A stretch of 64,000 nucleotides of DNA from Petrosia ficiformis (lineage: Eukaryota; Porifera; Demospongiae; Haplosclerida; Petrosiidae): positions 18,020,548 to 18,084,547 of the forward strand of contig OX345636.1 of the NCBI GenBank assembly GCA_947044365.1, written 5' to 3'. The translations under genes and the position numbers were made by a program. This document shows positions 34,467 to 46,019 of this stretch, in pieces. The notes under the pieces were generated by a model, which was not told the origin of the DNA, did no database searches, and saw only the letters and a program-made list of their open reading frames with translations. The first letter of the stretch is position 1. Every line of letters starts with the position of its first letter.

Positions 34467-34922
34467 CAGGGATGTTGTAATTACATTTGCAAATGTAATC
34501 ATTACAACTCAATTACTTTGTGTAATGATTACAATTGCAATTACTAATTGATTTTAGTGGCAAAAATTGTAATCGTTACTTTTAAAATGTAATCAATTAC
34601 TAATTACAATTACTCAGTTAGAAAAAAAAAGATTTACAATGTGTAGAATTCCAGACCATGTGTTCATTAACTTTTAAAAATACACTCAGCTGCTAAAGTT
34701 AACACTTCATTGAGCATCACATGGTGATAAAATTAACATTTTCAGTGAGCACAACTGACTTGTATGCACATAACAAACAAATCAATTACAATATTTAAAT
34801 AATTACAATTACCAATTACTTCACCTTAAAATATCTCAATTTCAACTACTATTACAATTACTTGGGGAAAAGTAATTAATTATAATTAATTAAAATTACT
34901 AATTACAATTACAACATCCCTG
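34467..34922. mobile_element. hAT-type MITE with 8-bp target duplication
   Basis: Terminal inverted repeats cagggatgttgtaattac and gtaattacaacatccctg (one mismatch at most) are flanked by identical 8-bp direct repeats GAATACAT (34459-34466 and 34923-34930). The interior is rich in GTAATTAC-like motifs and non-coding. An 8-bp duplication and CAGGG...CCCTG ends are hAT hallmarks. Confidence 0.9.
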
Positions 34923-35006
34923 GAATACATATATATTGGCTCAAGCCATTCTTATTGCTACAGAAAGGAGACTAAACCATAGATAAATGAATAATTATTT
35001 GTTTAT

Positions 35007-35069
35007 CTACGACTAAACTATGGCAACCAAATATGATATTTGCAATTGGTTGCCATAGTTTAGTCGTAG
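35007..35069. repeat. Perfect 21-bp inverted repeat
   Basis: The arms at 35007-35027 and 35049-35069 are exact complements (ctacgactaaactatggcaa and partner) with a 21-base loop. Confidence 0.85.
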
Positions 35070-35257
35070 TATGTTACAAAAATAATATCTCAGTATATAG
35101 TGTAGACATGCACGTAATACTATTGTGGTGTGATGTTTATAATAATGATGTTGCATGAATTAATACTCTTGTAGATGGGGTATGAAGAAACATTTCTGGC
35201 TGTCATACAGAAAGCAAAAAGTCACTAAATTTTCTCTAAATCTAACAGTCACTTGGT

Positions 35258-35465
35258 ATTACAATGCTCCATTTTCCTTCTTGTGCATCCTAAGAAAAAG
35301 ACTGCAATCCTTAACAAAACGTTAATTACAATTCATAATAATTATGCTCAAATTGTTTTCATGCATGCAATTTATAGCATGGCTTGATATTGATGATGAT
35401 CTATATATCTGCCGCCATAATTATGTAGTTTTGAACATAATATCTTCATGTCTTTTAAAATATAC
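35258..35465. repeat. ~210-bp duplicated segment, copy 2
   Basis: Second copy of 32872-33080, differing at a few bases (cttcttgtgcatcc against cctccttgtgcatac). Frames overlapping it are not convincing genes. Confidence 0.85.
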
Positions 35466-36105
35466 ACCGATGGTCCTTGGAAACTTAGTTTAGCTAGCAA
35501 AGGGATTATTGACCCAGTAAAAAGTACATTGCTGAGAAAAGCGTAAAAGCAAATGAAGTCTATTTCTGATGTGTTATCGACTTTGAAAATCATTGATGAT
35601 AGTTACTTTTGTTATGGAAACTCTGAGCCAATATTTTGTAATTTGCAATTAACATCAGGTCGGTCTCATTTTGATGTGCATGCTTGCATCTCTTATACTG
35701 CAAGATATAATACATATTTGTGCTGGACGCAATTACATTACCGACTACTACAGTGAAACCAGGCATGATGTCTTTCAATTGTTATACGTGCATGAGAGAG
35801 TGTACCAGGTGTCTAAAAATGAGTCTCGTTTGGATGCTTCTTTGCCGATGAAGCCTTGAGTTATATTTTTAGATCAACCTAACACGTGTTTTGACAGACA
35901 TTTGAATGTTTAACCTTGTGTCTCCAAGTCACAAATAATCCCAGAAGTTAGGCGTACATGTTTACCATTTTTGACCTTTGACCCCAGTTTAAACAGTGTC
36001 TAAGAGTTAGGTAGCAGGTAGTAACCTGCTTTGCCTGGAATAATAAATACCTTCGCTGTGAAGCATAGGCGGAAGGGTATGGTAATCATATTGTGTGTCT
36101 GTGTG

Positions 36106-36586
36106 TAGGGTACTCACTGAAATTTTTCAATTTCTGCAATATTGAAACTGATAGTCAGGAATTATAGTCCACATTCAACTTATTGAAATTTTACAAAAGC
36201 ATTTGAAATATCTTGTCTCTTTCCCAAACGTTTTACCTTTCCATTTTTTGAAAATGTTCGGAAATTAGAAAATGCTCTCACGTATGCCAACTCACAATGG
36301 CTGGTAAGTGCACAAGTTCTTATTCAACATTAATATTTGAGTCTTCAATAAGTGTATACAGTCCATATATGTTCATTGCTTCATATTTAGTAAAAATAAA
36401 TTATTTATTGTTGTTTGAGCTACTTTTTTTGTGAGCATCATGTAACCACATTTTCTAATTTTTCAAAAATTTTAATCAAATTGTTGAGAAAGAGACAAGA
36501 TATTTCACACGATTTTCAGTAAGTCGAAGATGGACTACAATAACTTACTATTAAGCAGATTTTGAAAATTTTCAGTGAGCACCCTA
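36106..36586. mobile_element. MITE with TAGGGT...ACCCTA ends
   Basis: Inverted ends tagggtactcactgaaa and ttttcagtgagcaccctac, flanked by 7-bp direct repeats CTGTGTG (36099-36105 and 36587-36593). Inside, a second inverted pair around tcttgtctctttccc and gagaaagagacaagata is visible. No coding frame; superfamily not assigned. Confidence 0.75.
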
Positions 36587-36593
36587 CTGTGTG

Positions 36594-37460
36594 TCTGTCA
36601 GGATAATAATGGCTAGTCCCAGGAAAGCAGTTATACATGTAGGAACGCAGTAGTAGGAATTATGAGAGACACACCCTACCACGTAGGTTCACATGGGTAT
36701 TGACCAGTTACTGTATGTATGTATAAGACAGATTAAGGAATATGTACATGCATGCATGTGTGTGTATTTAAGGCTTTTATGTGTAAGTATGAGTGTACTG
36801 TAGTTTAATTATCCTTTCTTGCATAACCTACCATGAACAATTGTTGTTGATTTCATATTAATTGTTCTATTATAATACTCAACACTACAGGTTAACATGT
36901 TTAGTTCCTTTGATTACTGGAGCCCATTGGTCAATGATGGTCACTAAAATACATAGTTAAGATAAAACTGGTTAACAATCAACTTAGGTTGTATTTAATT
37001 AGATAGTGGATTTTAAAGAGAAAGTGTTCCATTATGCTGACTCTTTGAGCAATTATTCAGTATTTGATTATTTCCACTTTATCAGGTATGTCAATAGTTA
37101 CCACAATTAATTTCTCCGATTATATATAGGTGTGTCTGAATTTCATTTTTCCAAGCTTATAACTCCAAGACCAAGCAAGCGACTGTCATGAAACCTGTTA
37201 TGCAGGGATATTACTTAGTATACTTTCTTACTATGGTGTAGTAATTCAACTTGCAGTGGTAGAGAGAGCACTATAGCGTTTGAGTATGGGTGGTGTCCAA
37301 TAATTGACTCCTTACTCTATACATAATTATATAATTATATTTATATAATTATATATGTACCATGCATAGGATAGGAATTATTTCTAATGTGAATGATTAT
37401 AGATAAAGTTATAATTATAATATCAATAATGGTGTAAAGAACTACTGTATTATGCCAAAT
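36594..37460. other. No gene recognised
   Basis: AT-rich sequence with short (AC/GT) and ttatataatta runs. It probably includes the 3' flank of the minus-strand gene that follows. Confidence 0.4.
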
Positions 37461-37467
37461 GTAGAGG

Positions 37468-37473
37468 TTTTAT
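37468..37473 (-). terminator. Poly-A signal of the epimerase/GT gene
   Basis: AATAAA on the minus strand, about 25 bases after the stop codon. Confidence 0.6.
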
Positions 37474-37498
37474 TGTACAATTGCATAAAAAAATTGCA

Positions 37499-39037
37499 TT
37501 AAACTTCTCCAGTCCTTTTATGTCTTATTGCAAGTCCTTGTGGAATAGCTAGTGGTAACTCCATTACAGCTTGAAAAGGATAACCTGAGAAATAATCATT
37601 AGCAAAGTGTTTTTCAGTGACTAAACTTACTATACCCATGTTACAGTTTTTTTTATGAGGTGCTCTATCAAGATATAGAATCAGTTGTGTTAAATAAGCC
37701 AACATTACATGTCGAGAACCTCCTATTACTCCAGCATTATGAACAGGATAGCGTTTTGCAGCATCAGTGTTTAACTCAGAAGGTAGACAAGGTTTTAAAG
37801 ACCAACGACCAACCCAACTTTCATATATAGAACTAAAAAAAGAATTATCTATTCCCATGTACAAGTAATCACCTATTACTTCCATCACTTTAAATGGATT
37901 TTGCAAAAATATCACATCCCTAGAGTCTGTCAGCAAAACATTACGGATTTCAGGATGTGTTTGAAGGTAATTGTATTGTATATAATATCTTATATCATTA
38001 ACGCTTCTTCCATTCAAGCTACTCAACTTTACAAATTCAACATGTCCAGGATAAAAGTTCTTCATCTTACTTTGAAATAGCTGGCTCAAATGATCATGAA
38101 AAATGACAAAATGCACTCCAAACTGTTTACCAGTTAAAAACCATGCTTCAAAGAATTGGAATAAATCTGGAAGGATGTAGTAATTTTTGTTAGGAATATA
38201 TCGTGGACCTGTGAAGTAAGAAGTCATGACCACATTCTTTTTTGGAAGCCTGAGAAACTTGGAATATTCACTCACCCACTGTTGTGTTTTGACAACACTA
38301 ATTTCATTATCAGTAATCTTTTCAGAGGTTGTAACACTTCTCACACTACATGATAAATTATTGCACTTCATTGCCATAACAACATTTTCAGTCAACTCAT
38401 CAATATATACTCTATCAGTAGATGAATGATACAAAAAATCATTTCTTTTGCCTTGCCATGGTCCATAAACGTCTTCAACTTTTAATGTTGTTATACTCAG
38501 GTTATTGGGGCTATTAGAATAAAAATATAATATCAACTCAAATGTCTTCAATAGTGCCTTTTGGATTGAATGTGCCTTTTCTTCATTGCTAGTAACAAAA
38601 ATGATTTTCAGTGAACAAGCCCTTGCCTTTTCCAATAAAGTTACAAAATTCTTTAGTAGTATTGACGATTTTAGATAATCATACGAACATGTTTTTTCAT
38701 GTTTTCCATCAAATAGCAAAGAAGGTACATACACAATAGATCCATGATTATTTTCAGCAAGTAATGAATTTGTGGATACTGCATCACTAAAATCGACGTA
38801 GTTAACAGAAATTTTATTTTCCACGAGTTTGTCCTGTCTATACCAAGCCATAGGCTCAATTGATAGGTTTATCCAATCATCCACTAATGTTACATTGTAT
38901 CCAATATCACGAAGACCTAAAGCAATTCTAGAGCCAATGAAACTAGTACCACCAATAACAAGTACATTTGGACTATCAACTTGCTCAGAGAAATAATCAA
39001 CATGGCTATCTGATTTTTTACATGAATTCAATGGCAT
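37499..39037 (-). CDS. Epimerase-like / glycosyltransferase-like fusion protein
   Basis: An intronless 512-residue frame from ATG at 39037 to TAA at 37499-37501. Residues ~24-250 form a Rossmann fold of the extended SDR nucleotide-sugar epimerase type: nucleotide-binding VIGGTSFIGSRIALGL, acidic VDD after strand 2, VEDVYGPW after the active-site helix, and RVYIDELTENVVMAM where epimerases have the (Y/F)IDD turn. The active-site YxxxK reads HSIQK, so the catalytic Tyr is replaced by His. Residues ~270-512 look like a GT-A nucleotide-sugar transferase: NVLLTDSRDVIFLQNPF (a DxD-like metal site), YPVHNAGVIGGSR and NDYFSGYPFQAV. It probably modifies a glycan, with the N-domain regulatory or structural. 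Lack of introns is compatible with retrocopying, transfer or intron loss. A poly-A signal follows on the same strand. Confidence 0.75.
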   Translation of the reverse strand: MPLNSCKKSDSHVDYFSEQVDSPNVLVIGGTSFIGSRIALGLRDIGYNVTLVDDWINLSIEPMAWYRQDKLVENKISVNYVDFSDAVSTNSLLAENNHGSIVYVPSLLFDGKHEKTCSYDYLKSSILLKNFVTLLEKARACSLKIIFVTSNEEKAHSIQKALLKTFELILYFYSNSPNNLSITTLKVEDVYGPWQGKRNDFLYHSSTDRVYIDELTENVVMAMKCNNLSCSVRSVTTSEKITDNEISVVKTQQWVSEYSKFLRLPKKNVVMTSYFTGPRYIPNKNYYILPDLFQFFEAWFLTGKQFGVHFVIFHDHLSQLFQSKMKNFYPGHVEFVKLSSLNGRSVNDIRYYIQYNYLQTHPEIRNVLLTDSRDVIFLQNPFKVMEVIGDYLYMGIDNSFFSSIYESWVGRWSLKPCLPSELNTDAAKRYPVHNAGVIGGSRHVMLAYLTQLILYLDRAPHKKNCNMGIVSLVTEKHFANDYFSGYPFQAVMELPLAIPQGLAIRHKRTGEV

Positions 39038-39049
39038 GATAATATCCCG

Positions 39050-40560
39050 ATCAAGAGAAGCAAGATCTATATATGTAGTAGAAAGGTATTATGAACCATG
39101 TACTATTATACCAACATGGTTTATTAGCTGTAAGCATAGATACTCATATATAATTTTGTCTGTTGGAGGAAACATCATATTGCATCCCGTTGTGTTAGTC
39201 TCATGTTCCCATCCCTACAGCTGTACTAATTGCTTCGAAACCAACCCCTGCACACTGCAAAAACAGTTTGGTTATTTCAATGAATCAGTTGGTTACCTCA
39301 ATTGCTACCATTACTACTGAATTGAGGTATTAAAGAGTAGGCCAGCTTAACTTTTGGTGTTGGAATGTTGTTGTTCTTAATGACAAATAAATTGATATGA
39401 GTTATGCATGCCAATATTTTTCTTTAGTATATATGCATCAGTGTTTATGATAAGCTTATATGGCGCACCATTGGCCCATAGAGCTTCTTATTTGGCACTG
39501 CACAGTTCTCTCTTTGGGCCAGTGGCGCAGTTAATTATGATTGTATTTTCAGTAACAGCATTAACCTTTAGTTAATTGGCTCAAGATGTATTCTCGATAT
39601 GGCGCACACATGCACTAACCATGCATTTTTGAGTCAATTTGGCCCAAGCTTCAAAAGTTATCAAACACTCTGGTATGCATGCATCAATGTTAAAATGTAT
39701 TAAGTTTGAAAGTAGTAATAAAATTAGAATGTGTGCATGTATATTTAGTATATACATGTATTTGCAGAGTTGCTCCCAATGTAAAACAGGAATTCCTTGT
39801 TTTTTAACCATTATATTACTTGGCTACATATCCCTTTAAATACTGATGTGAAATGCTGTAGGCTACTTTGTGCATGCATATTCAATAATAGTTGTTATCA
39901 GTTCTTGTGTAAATGTATAGTGGGAGAAAGTACTGATATGTGAAATGTGATTATTTCGGAAGGTATACCAATTAACCGATTGGTTGAAATAACCGAACTC
40001 TCTTTGCAGTGTGTGCTGCAGGCAAAATGGCAGTTAAACAAGAAAGGCATGGTACCAGTTAGGCAAGGCCATGTTCTTATCGACAATTTAATTAAAAATG
40101 AATTATGCACCCATGGCAGTGTTTACGAAGTTTCATGATCAATTAATTATTATTAATTCCGGAAGCATACTAACATCGAGACCACTAAAATTTAAAATCA
40201 GCCTGCTCTTACAGTATATACTATGTGAGTAACATTTGAAACGAAGTTGTATATATAATTTATATTTATTGACTTACATTATTACATAGAGCTAGCAAGA
40301 TATACCATTATATACCTGACAATTTCCTGCATGCTTCTGTTTCTTCTTTACAACTGTATCAAACATTATATCAACTTGAGGCAAGGCAATATTATAACAA
40401 ACATTTCAATACAATAATTATTATAAAGCAATAATTATTATCTTAATGACATTATATATTTGCACACTGTGACTGCATATGAATAATTAATTGTCGTTGA
40501 AATTGCGAATAAGAACATGAACTTTTCCAGCTGATATTTCCAGCTTAACTGGCATTTTGT
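39050..40560. other. Intergenic, no gene recognised
   Basis: It contains the presumed promoter side of the epimerase/GT gene, a solo fragment resembling the end of MITE family E (cactgcaaaaacagtttggt at 39255), and AT-rich sequence. Confidence 0.4.
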
Positions 40561-40569
40561 GTGTTTTAG

Positions 40570-40954
40570 CACTGCAAAAATAGAATTTGTTAAAATAACA
40601 AATGTGTTTGTTAATACAGTTGCAAAGATGAAAGTTATAATTTAGTTGTAGTCATACAGGACATACTTGTATCAATTATTATGTCTAATATCTGCACAAA
40701 GAAAGTTCTGACAACTAAATTCATTAGTTAAAGTATTTATTCTGCTTCTTTGTAAATCAATTAGATCATATAAGGAAAATTAAATTGTAATTATTGGATT
40801 ATAATTGGATTATAATTAGTGTAAGTACATGTACATTGTACGTCATCATGCAGTCATAACAACCTACATGACCAATTAAATTACAATTTCCATTATTCCT
40901 TGCAACTGTACTAACAAATGAATTAGTTATTTAAACAATTTTACTTTTGCAGTG
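40570..40954. repeat. MITE family E, copy 2
   Basis: Inverted ends cactgcaaaaatagaatttg and aacaattttacttttgcagtg. Sub-terminal sequence (acagttgcaa and ttgcaactgta) is also inverted. Interior AT-rich. Confidence 0.75.
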
Positions 40955-41752
40955 AGTGCGTGAGTCATGTATAATTAATATAGGTTCTGCCAGACTAATC
41001 CCCTCCTATATATATCAGCCCCTAGCAGTTTTCATACGACTAGGGTAGGTCAATTATAATATTTAACTTATGCATTTGTACTTTGTGTGATTATTGTCAT
41101 TATTGCATATGACTGTGTGTATCCTTAATGTCGAGTAGTATAGAAGTGAATTCAAATAATTACAAATAAGACACAACTGAAACTGAACGTTTTTAGTAAA
41201 TTATGCAATAATTAGTGCTGTAATTAATTGTATCACCATCTTTTTTATTATTCCAATATCGCAAACTAAATACATTGTACTTAATTATTTTGTAATTTTT
41301 GTTGTTAATATACTACTCATGCATCTCTCTATAAAACAATAGAACAAAAAATTTATTGTACTAACCCTACACATCGCCAATACAAAGGTGTGGTGACAGT
41401 ACACATGTACTTATGCATTAATTGAAGCACATAAAATGTATGAAACTACAAGATAGTACAATCAACCTACTCATTGACTACACAGGTTGGGTCAACTAGG
41501 ATAATTGCTGAACTCTTCAATCCTAAGGTTTTAATCTGAAAAAACCACATCATGTGCAAATCTTTGAGGTGGTGAGTATTCTATAGTTGATCTCCTTTTT
41601 GATAATCTGACAGTGAGAGTCAGGTCACAATCAACAATGCTTCATGTTCCACTGGCAGTTGGAAGACACCCTTCACTATTTTGCCAATAATTGCAAGTGA
41701 AAAGCAGAGGATTTTACCATTTGTTTATGTTGTAGCAAAGACTACAGTCTAC

Positions 41753-42142
41753 ACTGCAAAAATAAAATTGTTAAAATAACAAATTTATTGGTAATTGTAA
41801 TTTAATTGGTTGTGCATGTAGGTTGTTATGGATATACTGTAACTATAATCGAATAATTGTAATCTTAATATCCTTATGCTGTCTATTAGATGTACAAAGT
41901 AGAATATTAATTTTTAATTGAGTCATTTTAGGTTGCCAAACCTTCCTTGTGCATCTAATGAGATATTAGGCATGATAATTGATTATAATAGGTACATACA
42001 TCTTTTTACGTATTTTAATATAATTAGACCAAAGTTGCTATGGTGTTAGATGTATATATTCTGAACAACCAACTAATTGTTAAATCCTTGCAACTGTACT
42101 AACCAATATATTTGTTATTTTAACAATTCTATTTTTACAGTG
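41753..42142. repeat. MITE family E, copy 3
   Basis: Inverted ends cactgcaaaaataaaattgt and acaattctatttttacagtg with ttgcaactgta inside the right end. Same family as 19355 and 40570. I could not fix a target duplication. Confidence 0.75.
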
Positions 42143-42254
42143 TTAATGAAGTGAGTATATAATGGTGTAATACAATAAATGAGCATGTAATCTCCAAACT
42201 ACATTAATAGCTGTTTCTTCACTTCCATGTACATAGATCTAGTCTCGTAGTTAA

Positions 42255-42577
42255 CAGTGGCGTAACTGAATGCAGGCCCACACAGGCCAGAGCTCAGGCA
42301 ACACAAATGTTTTTTTTTAATTATTATTCTTATTATTATATTTTTTAAATTTTTTAATATATACCCAAACTTATTCTGTCATCTCAATTCATGATCAGTG
42401 TTTGTACACCGCTTTTGAGCACTCTTTCACCAGTGTAATATCAAAATTTCCCTTCAGTTTAGTCCTTTTAACTCTGAAAAACCCTCACCTTCTCGGGAGC
42501 TGCGCCCCCACACACCCTGCTTTACTATTCCTTCATTTATTGGCCCTGCCATCACTAAACACTCAGTTACGCCACTG
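42255..42577. mobile_element. hAT-type MITE with 8-bp target duplication
   Basis: Ends cagtggcgtaact and agttacgccactg, flanked by identical GTAGTTAA at 42247-42254 and 42578-42585. 323 bp, non-coding. Confidence 0.92.
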
Positions 42578-43379
42578 GTAGTTAATCAAGACATGGTTAG
42601 AGTAATATAATCTGTGATCTGATCAGAATATTGTATGTTGCAAATGGGAACACAGAGCAGTGTTGAATGTGACACTCCCAGCATCTGATTATCAAGAATG
42701 GGAGAGAGAGACTGGTTTGTCAGACTACCTACAGCTCTTCTTCTCATGGGAAGTGTTTATTGTTAGTTATTCATGATTTCACCACTGAGGATAGAGCAGG
42801 ATTAGTGGCACATATCTTATTAGCTATTTAGTAGCACACTTACTAAATGAATGGATTAATAAACTATGCACTTGATTGTATATTGTACCAAGGTAATACA
42901 AAGGAAATACAAATCAGTCATAAGCCAAGTTATAGTTATATGAGGGGTGGTTCAGCCCAGATTTTCATAGTCATGAACTTACATAAATTTGAGCTATTCC
43001 TGTAAGAACTGAATAATAAATATATCAAACAAAGTACCAGTGACAAAAGTAGTAATAGCAAATAACAAGAGACCACTTTCTTCATCTTGCTAGCATAGAC
43101 CTATAATTAAAATCGGGTGGGCCAGGTGACCCCGAAACAATTCTATTAATAATTCATGATGGGCGTGGTATAGTCTATCGTTCGTGGCGGGCAGACGAGT
43201 TCAGTTGGAGCTATAAGTGGGTTTGTTTCTCAATGTTACTCAAAAGTATGAAATCAGAAAGTGAACCTCTGACAGACATTCCACTTTCTGATGTGGTGTA
43301 TTTTTTTAAGCGCTAAGTTCATATTTTTGGAAAGTTTTGATATTATATATATATTCAAGTAACTATCATTGGGCTCCTG

Positions 43380-44340
43380 GATTTGCTTTCTAAATGTTAG
43401 CAAATAGAAACCACTCAAATGAGCAAGCATCCTTAGCTTCACTTTAGAAATTGAAGTATCGTTCAATTTAATTAAGGAGTATAATGTACCTTTAAAATAA
43501 TAATATCAAGTTAAGGATGTAAGCAATATAGAAACGAGTAAAGATTCTTAGCTTCACTATCAAAACTCCTTCACTATTAAATACTATCATCAGTGTATGA
43601 TACAGTGTGAACAACAGTGCTTGGAAATATATGCAATTAAATGTAATTATTGACTATAATGTACTTGTGAAAGATCATCACAATAGGGATGATTGTAATA
43701 TAGAAACAAGTAATGATCATTAGCTTTGTTACAAAAAACTGAAAAGGATCCTTAGATTTCCTTGCTATTCATACTGCAATATAGGAGTTGAAACACAAAT
43801 GAAATTATTGAGAATGATCTGCCATAATTTTTACCTACTTTGATTGTGGTGTGACAATAAAAAAATGGATTATTGTCACTCCTCAAATACCTATATAAAA
43901 ATACTAAGATTGATGGGAATAGATTTATGATGTATGTGTAGACATGCACCGGTACCATTTATATAATGATAACATTTTAAAGAATCTATCCATTATATAT
44001 AAGTGTGTGAACACTACTGAACCATTTGTTCATCTCTCTATCTGTCTATTATACATGTTACCAACAAGGCTAATGAAGTTAGGGTCGATTAGAATATGTA
44101 TAAACTATCAAAAATCGTAACTTTATTACCAAAGATCATTACATTCCATCGCTATTAAATACTGTGACCAGTCATGATACCTGGGCTTGGAGAGTAATTA
44201 TTCAGTATAACGCACACTTCAATTCTCAGTATGGGATGATGGAAACTAGGAGAGATTCTTAGCTTCATTACCAAAGATCCTTATCTTCTGTCGCTTTAAA
44301 TACTGTGACCAGTCGAGATATAGTGAACAGGGCTTTATGG
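43380..44340. repeat. Irregular repeats related to 21640-23150
   Basis: The motif tagcttcattaccaaagatccttat and variants recur, with aatatagaaac(a/g)agta between them, in reverse orientation to the 21.6-23 kb cluster. No coding content. Confidence 0.55.
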
Positions 44341-45134
44341 AATGCTAAACCTTTCAAAACTAAGTCGACTTCAGAATGTTTCAAGTAGACTTGAGAACCT
44401 CAAGCCGACTTAGATAGAATCACAAGCCTACTTCAATAACTCTGTATTTTGGAAGAAATTGACTCAAGCCGACTTGAGAGAATAACTGAAGTCGTCTCGA
44501 GACATCTCAAGCTTGCTTTGAGGAACTCTTGGTTTGGCGTTAAATACGAACGTGGCCACACGTGCATGCACGAGATCGAGATCTCGTGCCTCTGCCCCAC
44601 CTCTATTTTCGTTACTAAGTAACCTACTCCACCCATTCAACAACAGAAGCTTCGAAGTGCTGTAGACGAGATTTAGAGGTATGCTTTGATAATAAATGTA
44701 ATACAGTTTGTGTTTTAATGCATGTCTGCAATTAGATGGGAGACCACAAAGAGCCTTTTAGATATTAGATATATAATATAGGTTAGATACATGTAGATTT
44801 GTTTCATTCCAAGTAGATACTAGATAATCAATTTGCATGCTAGTGACTATATATATATAATATATATATATAATGTATATAATTATATAGATATAGCCTA
44901 CCAAAGCATTCTTAGCTATATAATAATTATTGTGCATACAAATTTATGTGCCCTATAGTATTTAAGTAGTATATGCAGGATTTTATGTACAGTAGGAATA
45001 CGTTCATACAAGCCCATAGGTAGGGAGGTTCAATTTAGTTTGGAATTGTTGTCCACTTTGCATATGAAGCTGTCTGACATAGCATTTGTACTGTGGATTT
45101 TAGGTGGGCCTCAGTACTTATTTGTACGAGTATA

Positions 45135-45172
<38 letters not shown>

Positions 45173-46010
45173 TATATATATATATGTATATATATATATC
45201 TTTTGATGATCTGAATAGACATTGCAGCATCTTATTATAATTTATAATAATTATTTAGTAATTGTAGTTTTTATTGTGTATAACTGTTACTATATATAAT
45301 ACATATACATGTACGATACATTTACATGTACTTGAGTTTGTCATTTGGTTGCTAAAGAGAACAGGGGTGGAAATTGAAGATACATGTACTAGACTTCCAA
45401 GTGTATCCCCTGTATTTTAACATGTCAGCTACATGTACAATGCTCCACAAGCTACCAGAAGCAACCTAAATTTTTTAAAAATGTTCCTGGGGAGCATACT
45501 CCCACACACCCCATGAGCAGTGTGCTTCACATGATCAATTCTTTCCCTTCTCTAACAGAAATTAGTGTTGTTTTAATCTCTAACTATAAATAAAATTCCT
45601 TTCAGTAAGGCATTGTGAATTTTAGTTAACTAACCCCCTAAATTTCAGACCAATTGTATTTCAACATGCAACAGCATCTCAGCTACAAGCCTTTTTTGGC
45701 CCCAGAAGCAACCTCAGAAAACCTTTCCTGGGGGAGCATACCCCCAGATCCCTCATTGAGCAGTATACTTTTGCATGATCCATTTTTTCCTCTCCCTAAC
45801 AAAAACTCCTACATACATGTATATGAAACCCTGACCATTGTTGTTTACTTTTGGGTTGTGCTTATCATAATAATCGACCCTCTCTCAAACTATCCAATGA
45901 CGTAGTTCCCATTTGATGGATATCAGAGTATAGTCTGCTGACTGAGTTGTAAATCTGGTAGGCTGAAGTGACAATTAATCCATGTTTTAACATTCAAAAA
46001 AATTTGTCTT
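44341..46010. other. AT-rich upstream region of the kinesin gene
   Basis: Holds (AT)n runs at 44850-44890 and 45130-45195. It also has an imperfect direct duplication, 45395-45560 against 45640-45805 (sharing caacctcagaaaa-like, gggagcatac(t/c)ccca and gagcagt(g/a)t). No gene recognised; the kinesin promoter should lie in its last part. Confidence 0.5.
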
Positions 46011-46019
46011 CAGGTGACA

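Noticed and set aside
32028..34547. Long frames with MYVC or YIHT repeats on both strands
   Set aside because: They come only from the (ACAT)n microsatellite, which has no stop in several frames.
35372..35860. Overlapping frames on both strands, one with DVLSTLKIIDDSYFCYG
   Set aside because: No recognisable domain. Part overlaps the 210-bp duplication, and coding on either strand cannot be preferred. Possibly an old transposon fragment.
44433..44636. 67-codon minus-strand frame
   Set aside because: It lies in repeated gcttgagatgtc-like sequence; no domain.
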